64,000 bases of DNA from the NCBI RefSeq assembly GCF_002483225.1, contig NZ_DLHL01000014.1, positions 1 to 64,000 of the forward strand. The letters are read 5' to 3'. Numbering within the stretch: the first letter of the stretch is position 1; every line of letters begins with the position of its first letter. The DNA is from Gemmatimonas sp. UBA7669 (GTDB taxonomy: Bacteria; Gemmatimonadota; Gemmatimonadetes; Gemmatimonadales; Gemmatimonadaceae). The notes beneath the pieces were generated by a model, which saw only the letters and a program-made list of their open reading frames with translations, searched no databases and had not been told where the DNA came from. This document shows, one piece after another, positions 34,000 through 43,700 of this stretch. The position numbers were made by a program, and so were the translations under genes.

Positions 34000-34449
34000 A
34001 TGTCTTCCCCGCATTCCGGCGACGCCGCCGATTTCACTCCCCACACCGCACAACACCTTCAGAACCGCCGTTGGGCCGTGGCCCTGCTGCTCGTTTCCTC
34101 GGCGCTGGCCGCCTGCAGCGACAGCAACCCCACGGCTCCCGATGCATCAGTCGAATTGACCGATCACGCGCACAGCCAGGTTGCCACGAGCCTGGTGCCG
34201 GTGGTCGACGATGCAGCCGAACGGCTGCTCCTCGGCGAGCCGACCGAGTCGCCGCTGCGCTCGGCACTCGAAACGCTGCGGTCGGCGCTGGCCGCGCAGA
34301 AAGTAGACGCGGCCCTGCGCGCGGTGGCCGACGCCCAGTTGGCGCTCGAGTTCTCGCGTGCGGCACAGTCCATGGATGCCGCTGATCGCGACGCCCTGGT
34401 GCTGCAACTGGGCGTGGTGCACGCGCAGTTGGCGGCCGAGGCGCGCTGA
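34000..34449 (+). CDS. Small lipoprotein, unknown function
   Basis: The 149-residue protein has a long polar N-terminus, then a hydrophobic stretch (RRWAVALLLVSSALAACSDSN) with lipobox LAAC, so it should be a lipoprotein. The mature part is helical, Ala/Leu-rich and acidic (PLRSALETLRSALAAQKVDAALRAVADAQLALEFSRAAQSM). I do not recognise a family. It is divergent from the S74 protein gene and ends 2 bp before the PEP-CTERM-type gene, so the two are probably one operon. Confidence 0.6.
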   Translation: MSSPHSGDAADFTPHTAQHLQNRRWAVALLLVSSALAACSDSNPTAPDASVELTDHAHSQVATSLVPVVDDAAERLLLGEPTESPLRSALETLRSALAAQKVDAALRAVADAQLALEFSRAAQSMDAADRDALVLQLGVVHAQLAAEAR

Positions 34450-34451
34450 GC

Positions 34452-36818
34452 ATGCGTGTCGTCTTCCAGGCTCTGGTCGGCCGGGCCTTCACAGGCGCGC
34501 TGCGCCTGTGGGGGCTGGCCGGCCTCGGCGTCGCGCTGGCCAATCCGCTGACGGCGGGTGGCAATGTGGACGCGCAGACCATCACCCGCGACTTCAGTGT
34601 GTGCTTCACGAGTGGCGTGCAGTCCTGCACGCTGCTCACGCTCGCCACCACGGCCTTCTATATAGATGGCAGCACGCGCATCGGGACGGCGGTGGACGTG
34701 TATGTGAAGCACAATGAAGGCGCAGCACCGGATGCGGCGGCGGTGAGTGCGCTCACCGGCTTCTACTTCGCGTATGCCGGCGCCAGCGTCACACCGGTGG
34801 GCGGCGCCGATGTCTCCGACGAATCGGGTCTGGTCACGCCGCTCATCCTGCCCGAGGGCGACTACTCATCGCCCTTTCCACTCAATGCCGGCGGCTGGTC
34901 ACAGTTGGCACGCAGCAGCACCAGCACGTCCGCTTCGCCCAGCTTCGACAACTACCTGTCGTTCAGCAACACGCTCACCGCGTATGACGAGCTGACGGGG
35001 CGCGTGAACACGCAGTACATCGGTGGCTGCGGCGCTGCGGCGGGTAGCGGCGCATTGGATGCGGTGTACACCACCGAGCTCTGGACCTGCGGTGAGGGCA
35101 ACTACTGGTTCACCACCTTCACCGAGGCCTGGTTCGATGCCGACCTCGTGAACACGGTGGGCGTGAGCACCTACGCGCTGTTTGACGGCGCGGACTACGG
35201 TGTCGCGGCCTTCTGTGATCGCTATCTCGACACCAACACCAGCTTCGGTGATGCCGATGGCAGCTTCACCAACCTTGGTGACGTGTGTGCATCCAGCAAT
35301 ACCGGCGGCGACAATGGTGGTGGTGACAACGGCGGTGGTGACAACGGCGGTGGCGACAACGGTGGCGGCGACAACGGTGGCGGCGACAACGGCGGCGGCA
35401 ACAACGGCGGTGGTACGCCGGTGCCCGAGCCCTCGTCGCTGTGGATGCTGCTGACTGCCGTGGTCATGATGCTCGGATCGCGCGCGCGTGTACTCGAGGC
35501 GCAGGCGCCATCCTGTGCACTCGTGCCGCGCATCATGCAGGCCGCGCGCATCCACCTCAAGGACAGCGCCCGCGTGCTGAAGGTCGATGAAGTGCCTGTG
35601 CCCACGCCTGCCGCCAAGCAGGTGCTGGTGCGTGTGCACGCGGCCAGTGTGAATCCGGTGGACTGGAAGCTGCAGGACGGCGGTGACCTGCCGCTGCTCT
35701 CCATTCCCGGCGGCGATTTTGCCGGAGTGGTTGTTGCCGTGGGCTCAGGCGTGACCGGCTATCGCTGCGGTGATGCGGTGGCCGGTACCGTGGACCAGGG
35801 CGCGCAGGGCGGCAGCTACGCCGAGTACGTGGTGGCGCCGCTCGAGGCCCTCGTGCGCAAGCCCGAGCGATTCAGCATGCAGGAGGCGGCCGCCTATCCC
35901 ACGGTGGCCATTGCCGCGTGGCGCTTTCTCATTGCCGGCGCCCAGGTGCAGCGTGGCGAGCGGGTGCTGGTGCACGGCGCCGCCGGTGGTGTGGGCTCCA
36001 TGGTGGTGCAGATGGCCAAGGCACGCGGCGCGTATGTCATCGGTACGGCCTCCGCGCGCAATCACGCCTATCTGCGCTCCTTGGGCGCCGATTCGCTCAT
36101 TGACTACAGCACCACGCCGTTCGAAACCGTCGTGCGCAATGTGGACGTGGTCGTCGACGCGGTGGGCGGCGAAACGCTGGCGCGTTCCTACGGGGTGCTG
36201 CGCAAGGGCGGGCGTCTCGTGTCACCCGGCGGCGCGGTGGACATGGCGCGCTGCACAGCGGCCGGCATTGTATGTCCGGCGCGCGCGCCCTGGGATGTGC
36301 AACGCGGACTCGATTACGCTGCGCCCCTCATTGCCGCGCAGCAACTTCGCGTGCACGTGGACAGCGCCTACACGCTCGCCAGTATCATGGCCGCGCAGCA
36401 GCACAGCCGCAGCGGGCGCACGCGGGGCAAGGTGGTGGTGGACATGAACGCCGACGCGCACGCCGCAGCCATGCAGCCATTGGCCGCATATCTCGAGGGC
36501 CACGCCACCGGGAGCCGCAGCGCCTTCGAACGCGCCTTTGCGGCCGACGCCATGCTGGTGGGCATCAAGGACGGGCAGTACCGCCAGTGGCCCGCCAGCG
36601 AATACGTGCGCATCTCGTCGTCCGGACGCGCGCCGGCTGACGAGGCCCAGCGCCGGCGGCGTGTGGAGAGCCTGCGGGTGACGGGCACGGTGGCCACGGC
36701 CGTCCTCCGTCTCGAGTATCCGGACATGCTGGCCTGGGACCACATGACGCTCATTTCCCAGGGCGGCGAATGGCGCATTGCCGTCAAGGCGTACGACGCG
36801 CAGACTCCGGGGCGCTGA
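34452..36818 (+). CDS. Continuous frame: PEP-CTERM secreted protein joined to quinone-oxidoreductase-like and NTF2-like domains
   Basis: The frame runs 788 codons without a stop. Residues 1-41 hold a signal peptide ending in a DAQT-like site, and an extracellular domain follows. A Gly-Asp-Asn repeat array covers about 285-320, and a PEP-CTERM signal VPEP at 324-327 is followed by a hydrophobic stretch (LWMLLTAVVMML) and basic residues. Instead of a stop, the frame continues at about residue 362 (MQAARIHLKDS) into a zinc-less MDR quinone-oxidoreductase domain with VHGAAGGVGSMVVQMAKARGAYVIGTAS. From about 665 an NTF2/lumazine-binding-like domain ends the protein. A PEP-CTERM tail is normally terminal, so this is either a true fusion, an old loss of stop, or an assembly error. 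Confidence 0.65.
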   Translation: MRVVFQALVGRAFTGALRLWGLAGLGVALANPLTAGGNVDAQTITRDFSVCFTSGVQSCTLLTLATTAFYIDGSTRIGTAVDVYVKHNEGAAPDAAAVSALTGFYFAYAGASVTPVGGADVSDESGLVTPLILPEGDYSSPFPLNAGGWSQLARSSTSTSASPSFDNYLSFSNTLTAYDELTGRVNTQYIGGCGAAAGSGALDAVYTTELWTCGEGNYWFTTFTEAWFDADLVNTVGVSTYALFDGADYGVAAFCDRYLDTNTSFGDADGSFTNLGDVCASSNTGGDNGGGDNGGGDNGGGDNGGGDNGGGDNGGGNNGGGTPVPEPSSLWMLLTAVVMMLGSRARVLEAQAPSCALVPRIMQAARIHLKDSARVLKVDEVPVPTPAAKQVLVRVHAASVNPVDWKLQDGGDLPLLSIPGGDFAGVVVAVGSGVTGYRCGDAVAGTVDQGAQGGSYAEYVVAPLEALVRKPERFSMQEAAAYPTVAIAAWRFLIAGAQVQRGERVLVHGAAGGVGSMVVQMAKARGAYVIGTASARNHAYLRSLGADSLIDYSTTPFETVVRNVDVVVDAVGGETLARSYGVLRKGGRLVSPGGAVDMARCTAAGIVCPARAPWDVQRGLDYAAPLIAAQQLRVHVDSAYTLASIMAAQQHSRSGRTRGKVVVDMNADAHAAAMQPLAAYLEGHATGSRSAFERAFAADAMLVGIKDGQYRQWPASEYVRISSSGRAPADEAQRRRRVESLRVTGTVATAVLRLEYPDMLAWDHMTLISQGGEWRIAVKAYDAQTPGR
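35304..35412 (+). repeat. 15-bp tandem repeat encoding Gly-Asp-Asn-Gly-Gly units
   Basis: About seven copies of a ggtgacaacggcggt-type unit lie just before the PEP-CTERM signal. They probably form a flexible surface stalk and are a site where copy number could vary. Confidence 0.85.
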
Positions 36819-36869
36819 TCGCACGGCTTCGCGTGCGACCGGCCTGCCACCCTCTATCGCACGCTGCCC

Positions 36870-37226
36870 ATGTCCGGCGCATTGCTCCGCACCATCCTGC
36901 TGCTTACGGCGTCGAATGTGTTCATGACCTACGCCTGGTACGGCCACCTCCGCAATCAGAGCGACAAGCCCTGGGTGGTGGCCGCGCTCGTGAGCTGGGG
37001 CATCGCGCTCTTCGAGTACCTGCTGCAGGTACCGGCCAACCGGGCCGGCTTCACGGTGCTCACCCTGCCGCAGCTCAAGATGCTGCAGGAGGCCATCGCG
37101 TTGACGGTCTTTGTGCCCTTCGCCGTGTTCTACATGAAGCAGCCGGTGAAGCTGGATTTCCTCTGGGCCGGACTCTGCATCATGGGGGCCATGTATTTCA
37201 TGTTCCGGGGCAGTGCCGCCGGGTGA
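36870..37226 (+). CDS. DUF486 (DMT-like) small membrane protein
   Basis: The 118-residue protein has four hydrophobic helices (LLRTILLLTASNVFMTYAWYGHL, WVVAALVSWGIALFEYLLQVPANR, MLQEAIALTVFVPFAVFYM, WAGLCIMGAMYFMF) and the family marks TYAWYGHL and YLLQVPANR typical of DUF486. Members are small inner-membrane proteins related to drug/metabolite transporters; no substrate is known. It lies 51 bp after the fusion gene and 48 bp before the TetR gene. Confidence 0.85.
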   Translation: MSGALLRTILLLTASNVFMTYAWYGHLRNQSDKPWVVAALVSWGIALFEYLLQVPANRAGFTVLTLPQLKMLQEAIALTVFVPFAVFYMKQPVKLDFLWAGLCIMGAMYFMFRGSAAG

Positions 37227-37236
37227 CGGGCATTTC

Positions 37237-37253
37237 TACTTGACAGCGTTAGG
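37237..37253 (+). promoter_or_regulatory. Operator-like site 1 at the tetR promoter
   Basis: TACTTGACAGCGTTAGG covers the -35 of the tetR promoter. It matches the site at 38001-38017 at 14 of 17 positions and has a TetR-type imperfect inverted repeat, so it is the likely autoregulation site. Confidence 0.6.
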
Positions 37254-37268
37254 TGAATTGACAATATT
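37240..37268 (+). promoter_or_regulatory. tetR promoter: TTGACA, 17 bp, AATATT, 6 bp, ATG
   Basis: A perfect -35 (37240-37245) is 17 bp from an AATATT -10 (37263-37268), which sits six bases before the ATG at 37275. There is no Shine-Dalgarno, so the transcript may be leaderless. Confidence 0.6.
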
Positions 37269-37274
37269 CGCCAG

Positions 37275-37931
37275 ATGACCACCTCCGCCATCCGCTCCGC
37301 CTCGCTGGCGCGCCGTGAGCGCCAGAAGGCCGAAACCCGCCAGTCCATTCTGGACGCGGCGCGGGAGCTGTTCGTGAGCGAGGGGGTCGAGGCCACCACC
37401 ATGCGGGCCATTGCTGCCCGCATTGGCTACACACCCACCGCCATCTACCACCATTTCCGCGACAAGGACGCGCTCATTCAGGAGCTCTGCCTCGCGGACT
37501 TCTCGGCGTTGGGCCAGGCCATGCACAAGATCGGCCGCATCGAGGATCCGGTGGACCGGGTGCGCCGCATGGCATATGCCTACACCGATTTTGCGCTCGA
37601 CAATACGAGCCAGTATCGGTTCATGTTCATGACACCACCAACACAGTCGTTGGCTGTAGCGCACGAAGAGCTCCACAAGCGTCCGGAAGAGGACGCTTAT
37701 CTCTTCCTGCTCGACACCGTGACGGAAGGCATCAATCTCGGAGTATATCGTCCGGAGCTCAGCGACCCCGTGGAGCTGGCCCAGATCTTCTGGGGTGGCC
37801 TGCACGGCATCATTTCGCTCTGGCTGACACACTGTGGCAACCCGCACATCATTCTCCGCGACCCCCGCGAGACCATCCGGACGCAGTGTGATCTCATCAT
37901 CCGAGGCGCGCTGCGAAACCCCACGCACTGA
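37275..37931 (+). CDS. TetR/AcrR-family repressor next to an RND efflux operon
   Basis: The 218-residue protein has an N-terminal HTH (RQSILDAARELFVSEGVEATTMRAIAARIGYTPTAIYHHFRDKDALIQEL) and a C-terminal ligand domain of the WHG/TetR_C_33 type, with AYTDFALDNTSQYRFMFMTPP and FWGGLHGIISLW. It probably binds the operator-like sites at 37237 and 38001, repressing itself and the efflux genes until a drug-like ligand is bound. The start at 37275 follows a promoter with no leader. It is followed by tolC, adaptor and RND genes. Confidence 0.9.
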   Translation: MTTSAIRSASLARRERQKAETRQSILDAARELFVSEGVEATTMRAIAARIGYTPTAIYHHFRDKDALIQELCLADFSALGQAMHKIGRIEDPVDRVRRMAYAYTDFALDNTSQYRFMFMTPPTQSLAVAHEELHKRPEEDAYLFLLDTVTEGINLGVYRPELSDPVELAQIFWGGLHGIISLWLTHCGNPHIILRDPRETIRTQCDLIIRGALRNPTH

Positions 37932-38000
37932 AGTCCCGTAGCACCACACAACTCGGCATTTCACTCCCAGGGCGCCTCGGCGCCCTTCTTCAGGATCCTT

Positions 38001-38017
38001 TACTTAACAGTGTTAGA
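38001..38017 (+). promoter_or_regulatory. Operator-like site 2 upstream of the efflux operon
   Basis: TACTTAACAGTGTTAGA has the same core, TACTTRACAGYGTTAG, as the tetR site and lies 29 bp before the first efflux gene start. It is an imperfect inverted repeat and the likely TetR operator of the operon. Confidence 0.6.
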
Positions 38018-38045
38018 GAAACGATCCGTGTTTACAAGCAAATCG

Positions 38046-39470
38046 ATGTTCAGGCTGCGACGGCGCAGTCTCATGGGGGCCATGCTGCTCACGCCCCTCA
38101 TCACCGTCGCAACGAACGCCGGCGCCCAAAGCATGAGCCGGGCGAGCAGCGCGGCCACAGCCGATAGCACTCGGCGCCTGCTCGACCGCTACATCGCCGA
38201 GGCGGTGCGCAGCAATCTCGCCCTCGCCCAGCAGCAGGTCGCCGTGCAGCGCGCGGAGGCCGGGGTCCAGGAAGCCAATGGTCGCTTTCTCCCCAGCCTC
38301 GGTCTCAACGCCCGCTACTCCGAGTTCAGCGGCGTCATCAACATCGGCGACTTCATCAACCCCACCTACGCCGCGCTCAACCAGATCCTCGGTCAGCAGC
38401 GCTTCCCCACGGACATCAACGCCACGCTGCCCTTCCGTCAGGAGACCAAGCTCGACCTGCAGATGCCGCTCTTCAACGGCGCGCTCTTTGGCGCCCGGGC
38501 GGCGGCGCGGGCCCAGCGGGATTTGGTAGGCAGCACCCGCGATGCGGCACTCCGCCAACTGGTGGCCGACGTGCAGTTGGCCTGGCTGCAGGTCGCCAGC
38601 GCCACGCGTGCCGTACAGACCCTCGAAGCCACCCTGCCCGTGCTCGACGAGAACCTGCGCGTGAGTGAACGCCTGGTCAGTGCAGGGCAGGCCACACCCG
38701 ATGTCGTGCTGCGCGCGCGCGCCGAACGCAGTGATCTCGTGCAGCAACTCGACGACACCCGCAGACTGTGCGCGGCCGCCATTCGCGGCTTCAATTTGCT
38801 GCGCAATCAGGAGCCCGACGCGCCCATTGCCATGGGACTCGCAGGCGACACCGCGGCACTCGCGCAGCAAGAGCCTGCGGACACGTTGTTGCCACGCGCC
38901 GAACTGGTCGCGCATGCCCTGCGCCACCGCGAAGAACTGACGCAGGCCGGCAGTGGCGTGGCGTTGGCCCGTGCACAGCAGCGCGTGGCCGGCAGTGCGT
39001 TCCTGCCCAACCTCTCGCTCGGTGCCAGCTACGGCGTGCAGGGCGACCGCTACCGGTTCGATCGCAACAACGACGTGGCCCTCGCTTCGCTGGTGATGTC
39101 GTGGAACGTGTTCAACGGGAGACAGGACGACGCGCGCCGCCAACAGGCCAACGCACTCAAGCAGGAGGCCGAGCTGCGCCTGCGTGAAACCGAGCGCGGC
39201 ATCGCCACGCAGGTGCACAACGCGGCCGACGCCGTGGACGTGGCACGCAGCAATGTCCGCAGCGCGCGCGATCGCTACGACGCGGCGCAGCGTGCCTTCA
39301 CCCTGGTGGAGCGGCGCTACGGCGAAGGCCTCGCCACCCAGGTGGAGTTCCTGAGTGCGCGCGCCGCCTACACATCCGCTGCGCTCAATCAGGTCATCAG
39401 TCGCTTCACGCTCGACGCCCGTCTCGTGGAGCTCGAGCGCGTGGCGGCGCTTCGCACACTGCCGCGCTGA
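38046..39470 (+). CDS. TolC-family outer-membrane efflux protein
   Basis: The 474-residue protein has a signal peptide (MFRLRRRSLMGAMLLTPLITVATNAGAQ) and two OEP repeats: LALAQQQVAVQRAEAGVQEANGRFLPSLGLNARYSE near the start, and LTQAGSGVALARAQQRVAGSAFLPNLSLGASYGVQGD near 310. Coiled-coil helices (IATQVHNAADAVDVARSNVRSARDRYDAAQRAFTLVERRYGEGLATQVEFLSARAAY) complete the TolC pattern. It forms the outer-membrane channel of the pump. The ATG at 38046 is chosen over the upstream GTG at 38010 because it gives a clean signal peptide; the GTG overlaps the operator. Confidence 0.9.
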   Translation: MFRLRRRSLMGAMLLTPLITVATNAGAQSMSRASSAATADSTRRLLDRYIAEAVRSNLALAQQQVAVQRAEAGVQEANGRFLPSLGLNARYSEFSGVINIGDFINPTYAALNQILGQQRFPTDINATLPFRQETKLDLQMPLFNGALFGARAAARAQRDLVGSTRDAALRQLVADVQLAWLQVASATRAVQTLEATLPVLDENLRVSERLVSAGQATPDVVLRARAERSDLVQQLDDTRRLCAAAIRGFNLLRNQEPDAPIAMGLAGDTAALAQQEPADTLLPRAELVAHALRHREELTQAGSGVALARAQQRVAGSAFLPNLSLGASYGVQGDRYRFDRNNDVALASLVMSWNVFNGRQDDARRQQANALKQEAELRLRETERGIATQVHNAADAVDVARSNVRSARDRYDAAQRAFTLVERRYGEGLATQVEFLSARAAYTSAALNQVISRFTLDARLVELERVAALRTLPR

Positions 39471-39494
39471 AACGCGCACGGCATCAGGCGTTTC
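39469..39494 (+). terminator. Short hairpin between the tolC and adaptor genes
   Basis: GAAACGC (39469-39475) pairs with GCGTTTC (39488-39494) around a 12-nt loop overlapping the tolC stop. It is more likely an mRNA processing or attenuation element than a full terminator. Confidence 0.35.
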
Positions 39495-39547
39495 CAGCAA
39501 TTCGACAACCACTGCATCTCCCGACCCTCCACACACTCCGGACGAAG

Positions 39548-40750
39548 ATGTCTCTTTCCCATTCACACCATCCCGCGCGCGCGGCCGCTCTGCTGGCCCT
39601 CGTGCTGTTCACTGCCTGCGCTGAAGCGAATGCCAACGCAAATGCCAACGCAAATGCCACAGCCGGCAACGACAGTGGTCGCACATCCGCCGCCAATACC
39701 ACCGACGCGACGGCCGACCCGGTCAGCGTCACGCTCGCCTCGCCGGCTGACGATCTCAGTGCCGCAACCATTGTGGCCACCGGCACGTTTGCGTCGCGCG
39801 ATGAAATTCCCCTCGGCTTCAAGATCGGCGGCGTCGTGCATCGGGTCCTCGTGGACGAAGGCGCCGTCGTGCAGCGCGGCCAGGTGCTGGCTGTGCTGGA
39901 CCTCCGCGAAATCGACGCGGCTGTGGCCAAGGCGCAGGTCCAGGTGGACAAGGCTACACGTGATCAGGCCCGACTCCTGCGCCTCGTGGCCGACAGCGTG
40001 GCCACGACGGTGCAACTGCAGGACGCCACTTCGGCCCTCGATGCCGCGCGCGCCGATCTGACCAGTGCGCGGGTGAACCGCGAGTACGCCACCATCATCG
40101 CCCCCGAGGCGGGCACCATTCTGCAGCGTCAGGTCACACCCGGCGCGACTGTTTCGCCCGGTGGCTCCATGTTCGTGCTGGGCGGCGCGCGGCGTGGCCG
40201 CGTGCTGCGCGCCGGGCTGCCTGATCGTGACGCCCTGCGTGTGCAGGCCGGCGACAGCGCCACCGTGCACTTCGATGCGCTGCCAAGCCAACGCTTTGGC
40301 GGTCGGGTGGTGCTCATCGGGCGATCGGCCGATCCGCGCACGGGCACTTACAGCGTGGAGATCGCTTTGCGTGACGCTGAGCGCTTGCCCAGTGGACTCG
40401 TGGGTGAAGCCCGGGTGCATCTGCGTGATACGTTCCGCGGACGCGGGGCGGCCAGCGATCGTGGCATGACCCCACGCACGCTGCCGGCCGACGCCCTGCT
40501 CGAGGCCGACGGAGACTCGGCCACCATTTATGTGCTGCGCGACGCCGCCACGGTCAGCGCGGCGGGTGACAGCACCTGGACGGCTGCGCGTCAGCGCGTG
40601 GCGGTCCTGGGCATCGACGGCGACCGCGTGCAGGTGCAGGGTGTGACGGCCAACGCGCGCGTGGTCGCACGTGGCGCGCCCTACGTTACTCCGAGCACGC
40701 GACTGCGGGTGGTGGCCGCCAATCCGTCCACGCGGGACGCGCGCCCATGA
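39548..40750 (+). CDS. RND efflux periplasmic adaptor (membrane-fusion lipoprotein)
   Basis: The 400-residue protein has a signal peptide with a lipobox-like FTAC, then an Ala-Asn repeat linker. The adaptor core follows: GFKIGGVVHRVLVDEGAVVQRGQVLAVLDLREIDAAVAKAQVQVDKA (lipoyl domain and hairpin), EYATIIAPEAGTILQRQVTPGATVSPGGSMFVLG, and a beta-barrel with RVVLIGRSADPRTGTYSVEI. It links TolC to the RND pump in the periplasm. The last four bases overlap the RND ATG, so the two are translated together. Confidence 0.9.
   Translation: MSLSHSHHPARAAALLALVLFTACAEANANANANANATAGNDSGRTSAANTTDATADPVSVTLASPADDLSAATIVATGTFASRDEIPLGFKIGGVVHRVLVDEGAVVQRGQVLAVLDLREIDAAVAKAQVQVDKATRDQARLLRLVADSVATTVQLQDATSALDAARADLTSARVNREYATIIAPEAGTILQRQVTPGATVSPGGSMFVLGGARRGRVLRAGLPDRDALRVQAGDSATVHFDALPSQRFGGRVVLIGRSADPRTGTYSVEIALRDAERLPSGLVGEARVHLRDTFRGRGAASDRGMTPRTLPADALLEADGDSATIYVLRDAATVSAAGDSTWTAARQRVAVLGIDGDRVQVQGVTANARVVARGAPYVTPSTRLRVVAANPSTRDARP
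39626..39660 (+). repeat. 12-bp tandem repeat encoding Asn-Ala units
   Basis: About three copies of gcaaatgccaac give the Ala-Asn linker just after the lipid-anchor cysteine of the adaptor. Confidence 0.75.
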
Positions 40751-43700
40751 ACGGCCTCAGCAACCTCACACGCTTTGCCGTGGAGCGCTGGCAGTTCACG
40801 GTGCTGGTGTTCCTCATGTTCGTGGCACTTGGCGCATCGAGCTGGTTTGCCATTGCCCGCAGCGAAGACCCCAGCTTCCCGGTGCCCATCTACACGGTGG
40901 TGGCGGTGTACCCCGGTGCGTCACCGGAAGACATGGAACAGCTGGTCGCCGATCCGGTGGAGAAGCAGCTCAAGACACTGGAGAACGTGAAGGAACTGCG
41001 CAGCACGAGCAGCGACGGGCTCACGGTCATCCGTATTGAGTTTGACGCCGACGTGGATGCCGAGCGCAAGTACGATCAGGTGGTGCGCGAAGTGAACGCT
41101 TTGCGTCCTGAACTGCCGGCCGCTCTGCAACGACTCGAGGTGGAGCGCAACCAGAACTCCGATCTCACCGTGTTTCAGCTGGCGCTCGTGGCGCCGCAGT
41201 TGCCCTATGCACAGCTCGAGGATGCGGCGCGGGCACTGGAGGAGCGCGTCGAGCGCATTGCCGGTGTGAAGCGCGCTGAACGCTGGGCGGCCCCACCACG
41301 CGAGCTGCAGGTCACGCTTGATCTCGGACGCATGGCCCGATTCGGCATCACGCCGGCTCAGGTGCTGCAGGCGCTGGGCAGCGACAACACGCAAATTCCC
41401 GGCGGCTCGGTGGACGTGGGGACCCGTCGCTACAACGTGGCCACTCAGGGGCGCTATCGCAGCGTGCAGGACGTGCAGCGCTCTGTGGTGGCTGGCCGCG
41501 ACGGTGCGGTGGTGCGGGTGCAGGATGTGGCCACGGTACAGTGGGCCGACGGGGACGCCGTGCACCTCGGCCGCTACAACGGGCAGCGTGCCATGTGGGT
41601 GTCGGTGGCAGTGCAGGAGGGGCAGAACATTTCCACCGTCAAGCAGCGCGTGTGGGCGGTGCTCGACACGGCGGAGCAAAGCCTGCCCCAGGGGGTCACC
41701 CTCGCGCGGGGCTTCGACCAGAGTGAGAACGTGGACTCACGTCTCTCGCGACTGGGCTGGGATTTTGTGATTGCCATCGTGCTCGTGCTGCTCACGCTGC
41801 TGCCACTGGGCACACGCGCCTCGGTGATCGTGATGATCTCCATTCCCACCTCGCTGGCCATGGCGGTCACACTGCTCTACGTGACGGGCTACTCCATCAA
41901 TCAGTTGTCCATCGTGGGCTTCGTGATTGCGCTGGGACTGCTGGTCGATGACAGCATCGTGGTGGTGGAAAACATCGCGCGCTTCCTGCGCGAGGGCTAC
42001 ACCCGAACCCAGGCGGCCATCGAGGCCACCAAACAGATCGGCGTGGCCGTGCTCGGCGCCACCTTCACACTCATCTTTGCGTTTCTCCCGCTGATCTTCC
42101 TGCCGGGATTGTCGGGCAAGTACATCCGTGTGTTGCCCATGGCGGTGGTGTACGCCGTGCTGGCCTCGCTGGTGGTGTCACTCACCATCATTCCCTGGCT
42201 GGCCTCACGCCTCATGCCCCGCGATTCCGCCCCTGAAGGCAACGCCGTGTTGCAGTGGCTCGACCGCGGCATTCATCGCACCTACGCGCCGCTGCTGCAG
42301 CGCGCCATGCACAACCCGCGCACCACACTGGCACTGTCGGCGCTGCTGGTGGTGGGCGCGCTGGCGCTCGTGCCGGCGGTGGGTTTCTCGCTCTTCCCCA
42401 AGGCGGGCACGCCGCAGTATCACGTGGACATCACCACGCCGGAGGGCACGAGCCTGGCCGAAACCGACCGCGCCGTGCGTCATGCCGAACAGGTGGTGCT
42501 GGCTCATCCGGGTACGCGGGCAGTGTTTGCCAACGTGGGCAAGGACAATCCCGAGGTGTACTACAACGTGTTCCAGCGCGCCGAGTCGCCCACGCGTGGG
42601 CAGCTCATCGTGCGCCTGCACGAGTACGACAACGTACGCACACCCATCGTGCTGGACTCACTGCGGGCGCGCATGGCGGAGTATCCCGGCGCCCGTATCG
42701 AGCTCAAGGAGTTCGAGAACGGTCCGCCCATCGACGCGCCCATCGCCATGCGTCTCGAAGGGCCAGATCTCGACACCCTGCAGCAGTTGGCGGCACAAGT
42801 GGAGGGCGTGTTTGCGGCCACGGCCGGCACGCAGTACGTGAACAATCCGGTCCGGTTGCGCCGCAGCGACCTGCGCGTGGTGGTGGATCGCCAGAAGGCG
42901 GGCCTGCTCGGGGTGCCGGGCGCCGAGGTGGAGCGGACGCTGCGCTTGGGTGTGGCCGGTCTCGAGGCCGGAAAGATGCGCGCCAGCAACGGCGAGGAGT
43001 ATCCCATTCGTGTCGGCATTGCCCACGACGGACGACCGGCACCGCAGGATCTCGAGCGCATCCATGTGAGTTCGGTAGCCGGCGCCATGGTGCCGCTTTC
43101 GCAGATCACGACCACACGCTTTGTGTCTTCGCCCACGTCCATCGATCACCGGGACCGGCAGCGCGCGGTCACCGTGACCAGCTATGTGCGTGAGGGCTAC
43201 AACACCGACGCGGTCACCAAGAACATTCTCTCGGCACTCGCCTCGCTCGACCTGCCCGATGGCTATCGCCTCGTGCCGGCCGGTGAGATTGAGAGTCGAC
43301 AGGAGAGCTTTGGTGGCATTGGCGGAGCCATCATCGTGGCTGTGTTTGCCATCATGGCCATTCTCGTGCTCGAGTTCCGTGACTTCCGCACCACGCTGGT
43401 GGTGGCGAGCGTGATTCCGCTGGGTGTGGTGGGCGGCATCGTGGCGCTGCTGCTCAGTGGCTACACATTGAGTTTCACGGCCATGATTGGCTTCGTGGCG
43501 CTCGTGGGCATCGAGATCAAGACCAGCATTCTGCTGGTGGACTTCACCGATCAGTTGCGTGCCGAGGGTGTGCCGCTGGACGAAGCCATTCGCCGCGCGG
43601 GTGAAGTGCGTTTCCTGCCCATCGTGCTTACTTCGCTCACGGCCATTGGCGGTCTGCTGCCATTGGCGCTGCAGGGCTCGGGGCTCTACTCGCCGCTGGC

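Noticed and set aside
35304..35412. CRISPR array
   Set aside because: The 15-bp units are in-frame codons of a Gly-Asp-Asn repeat without variable spacers.
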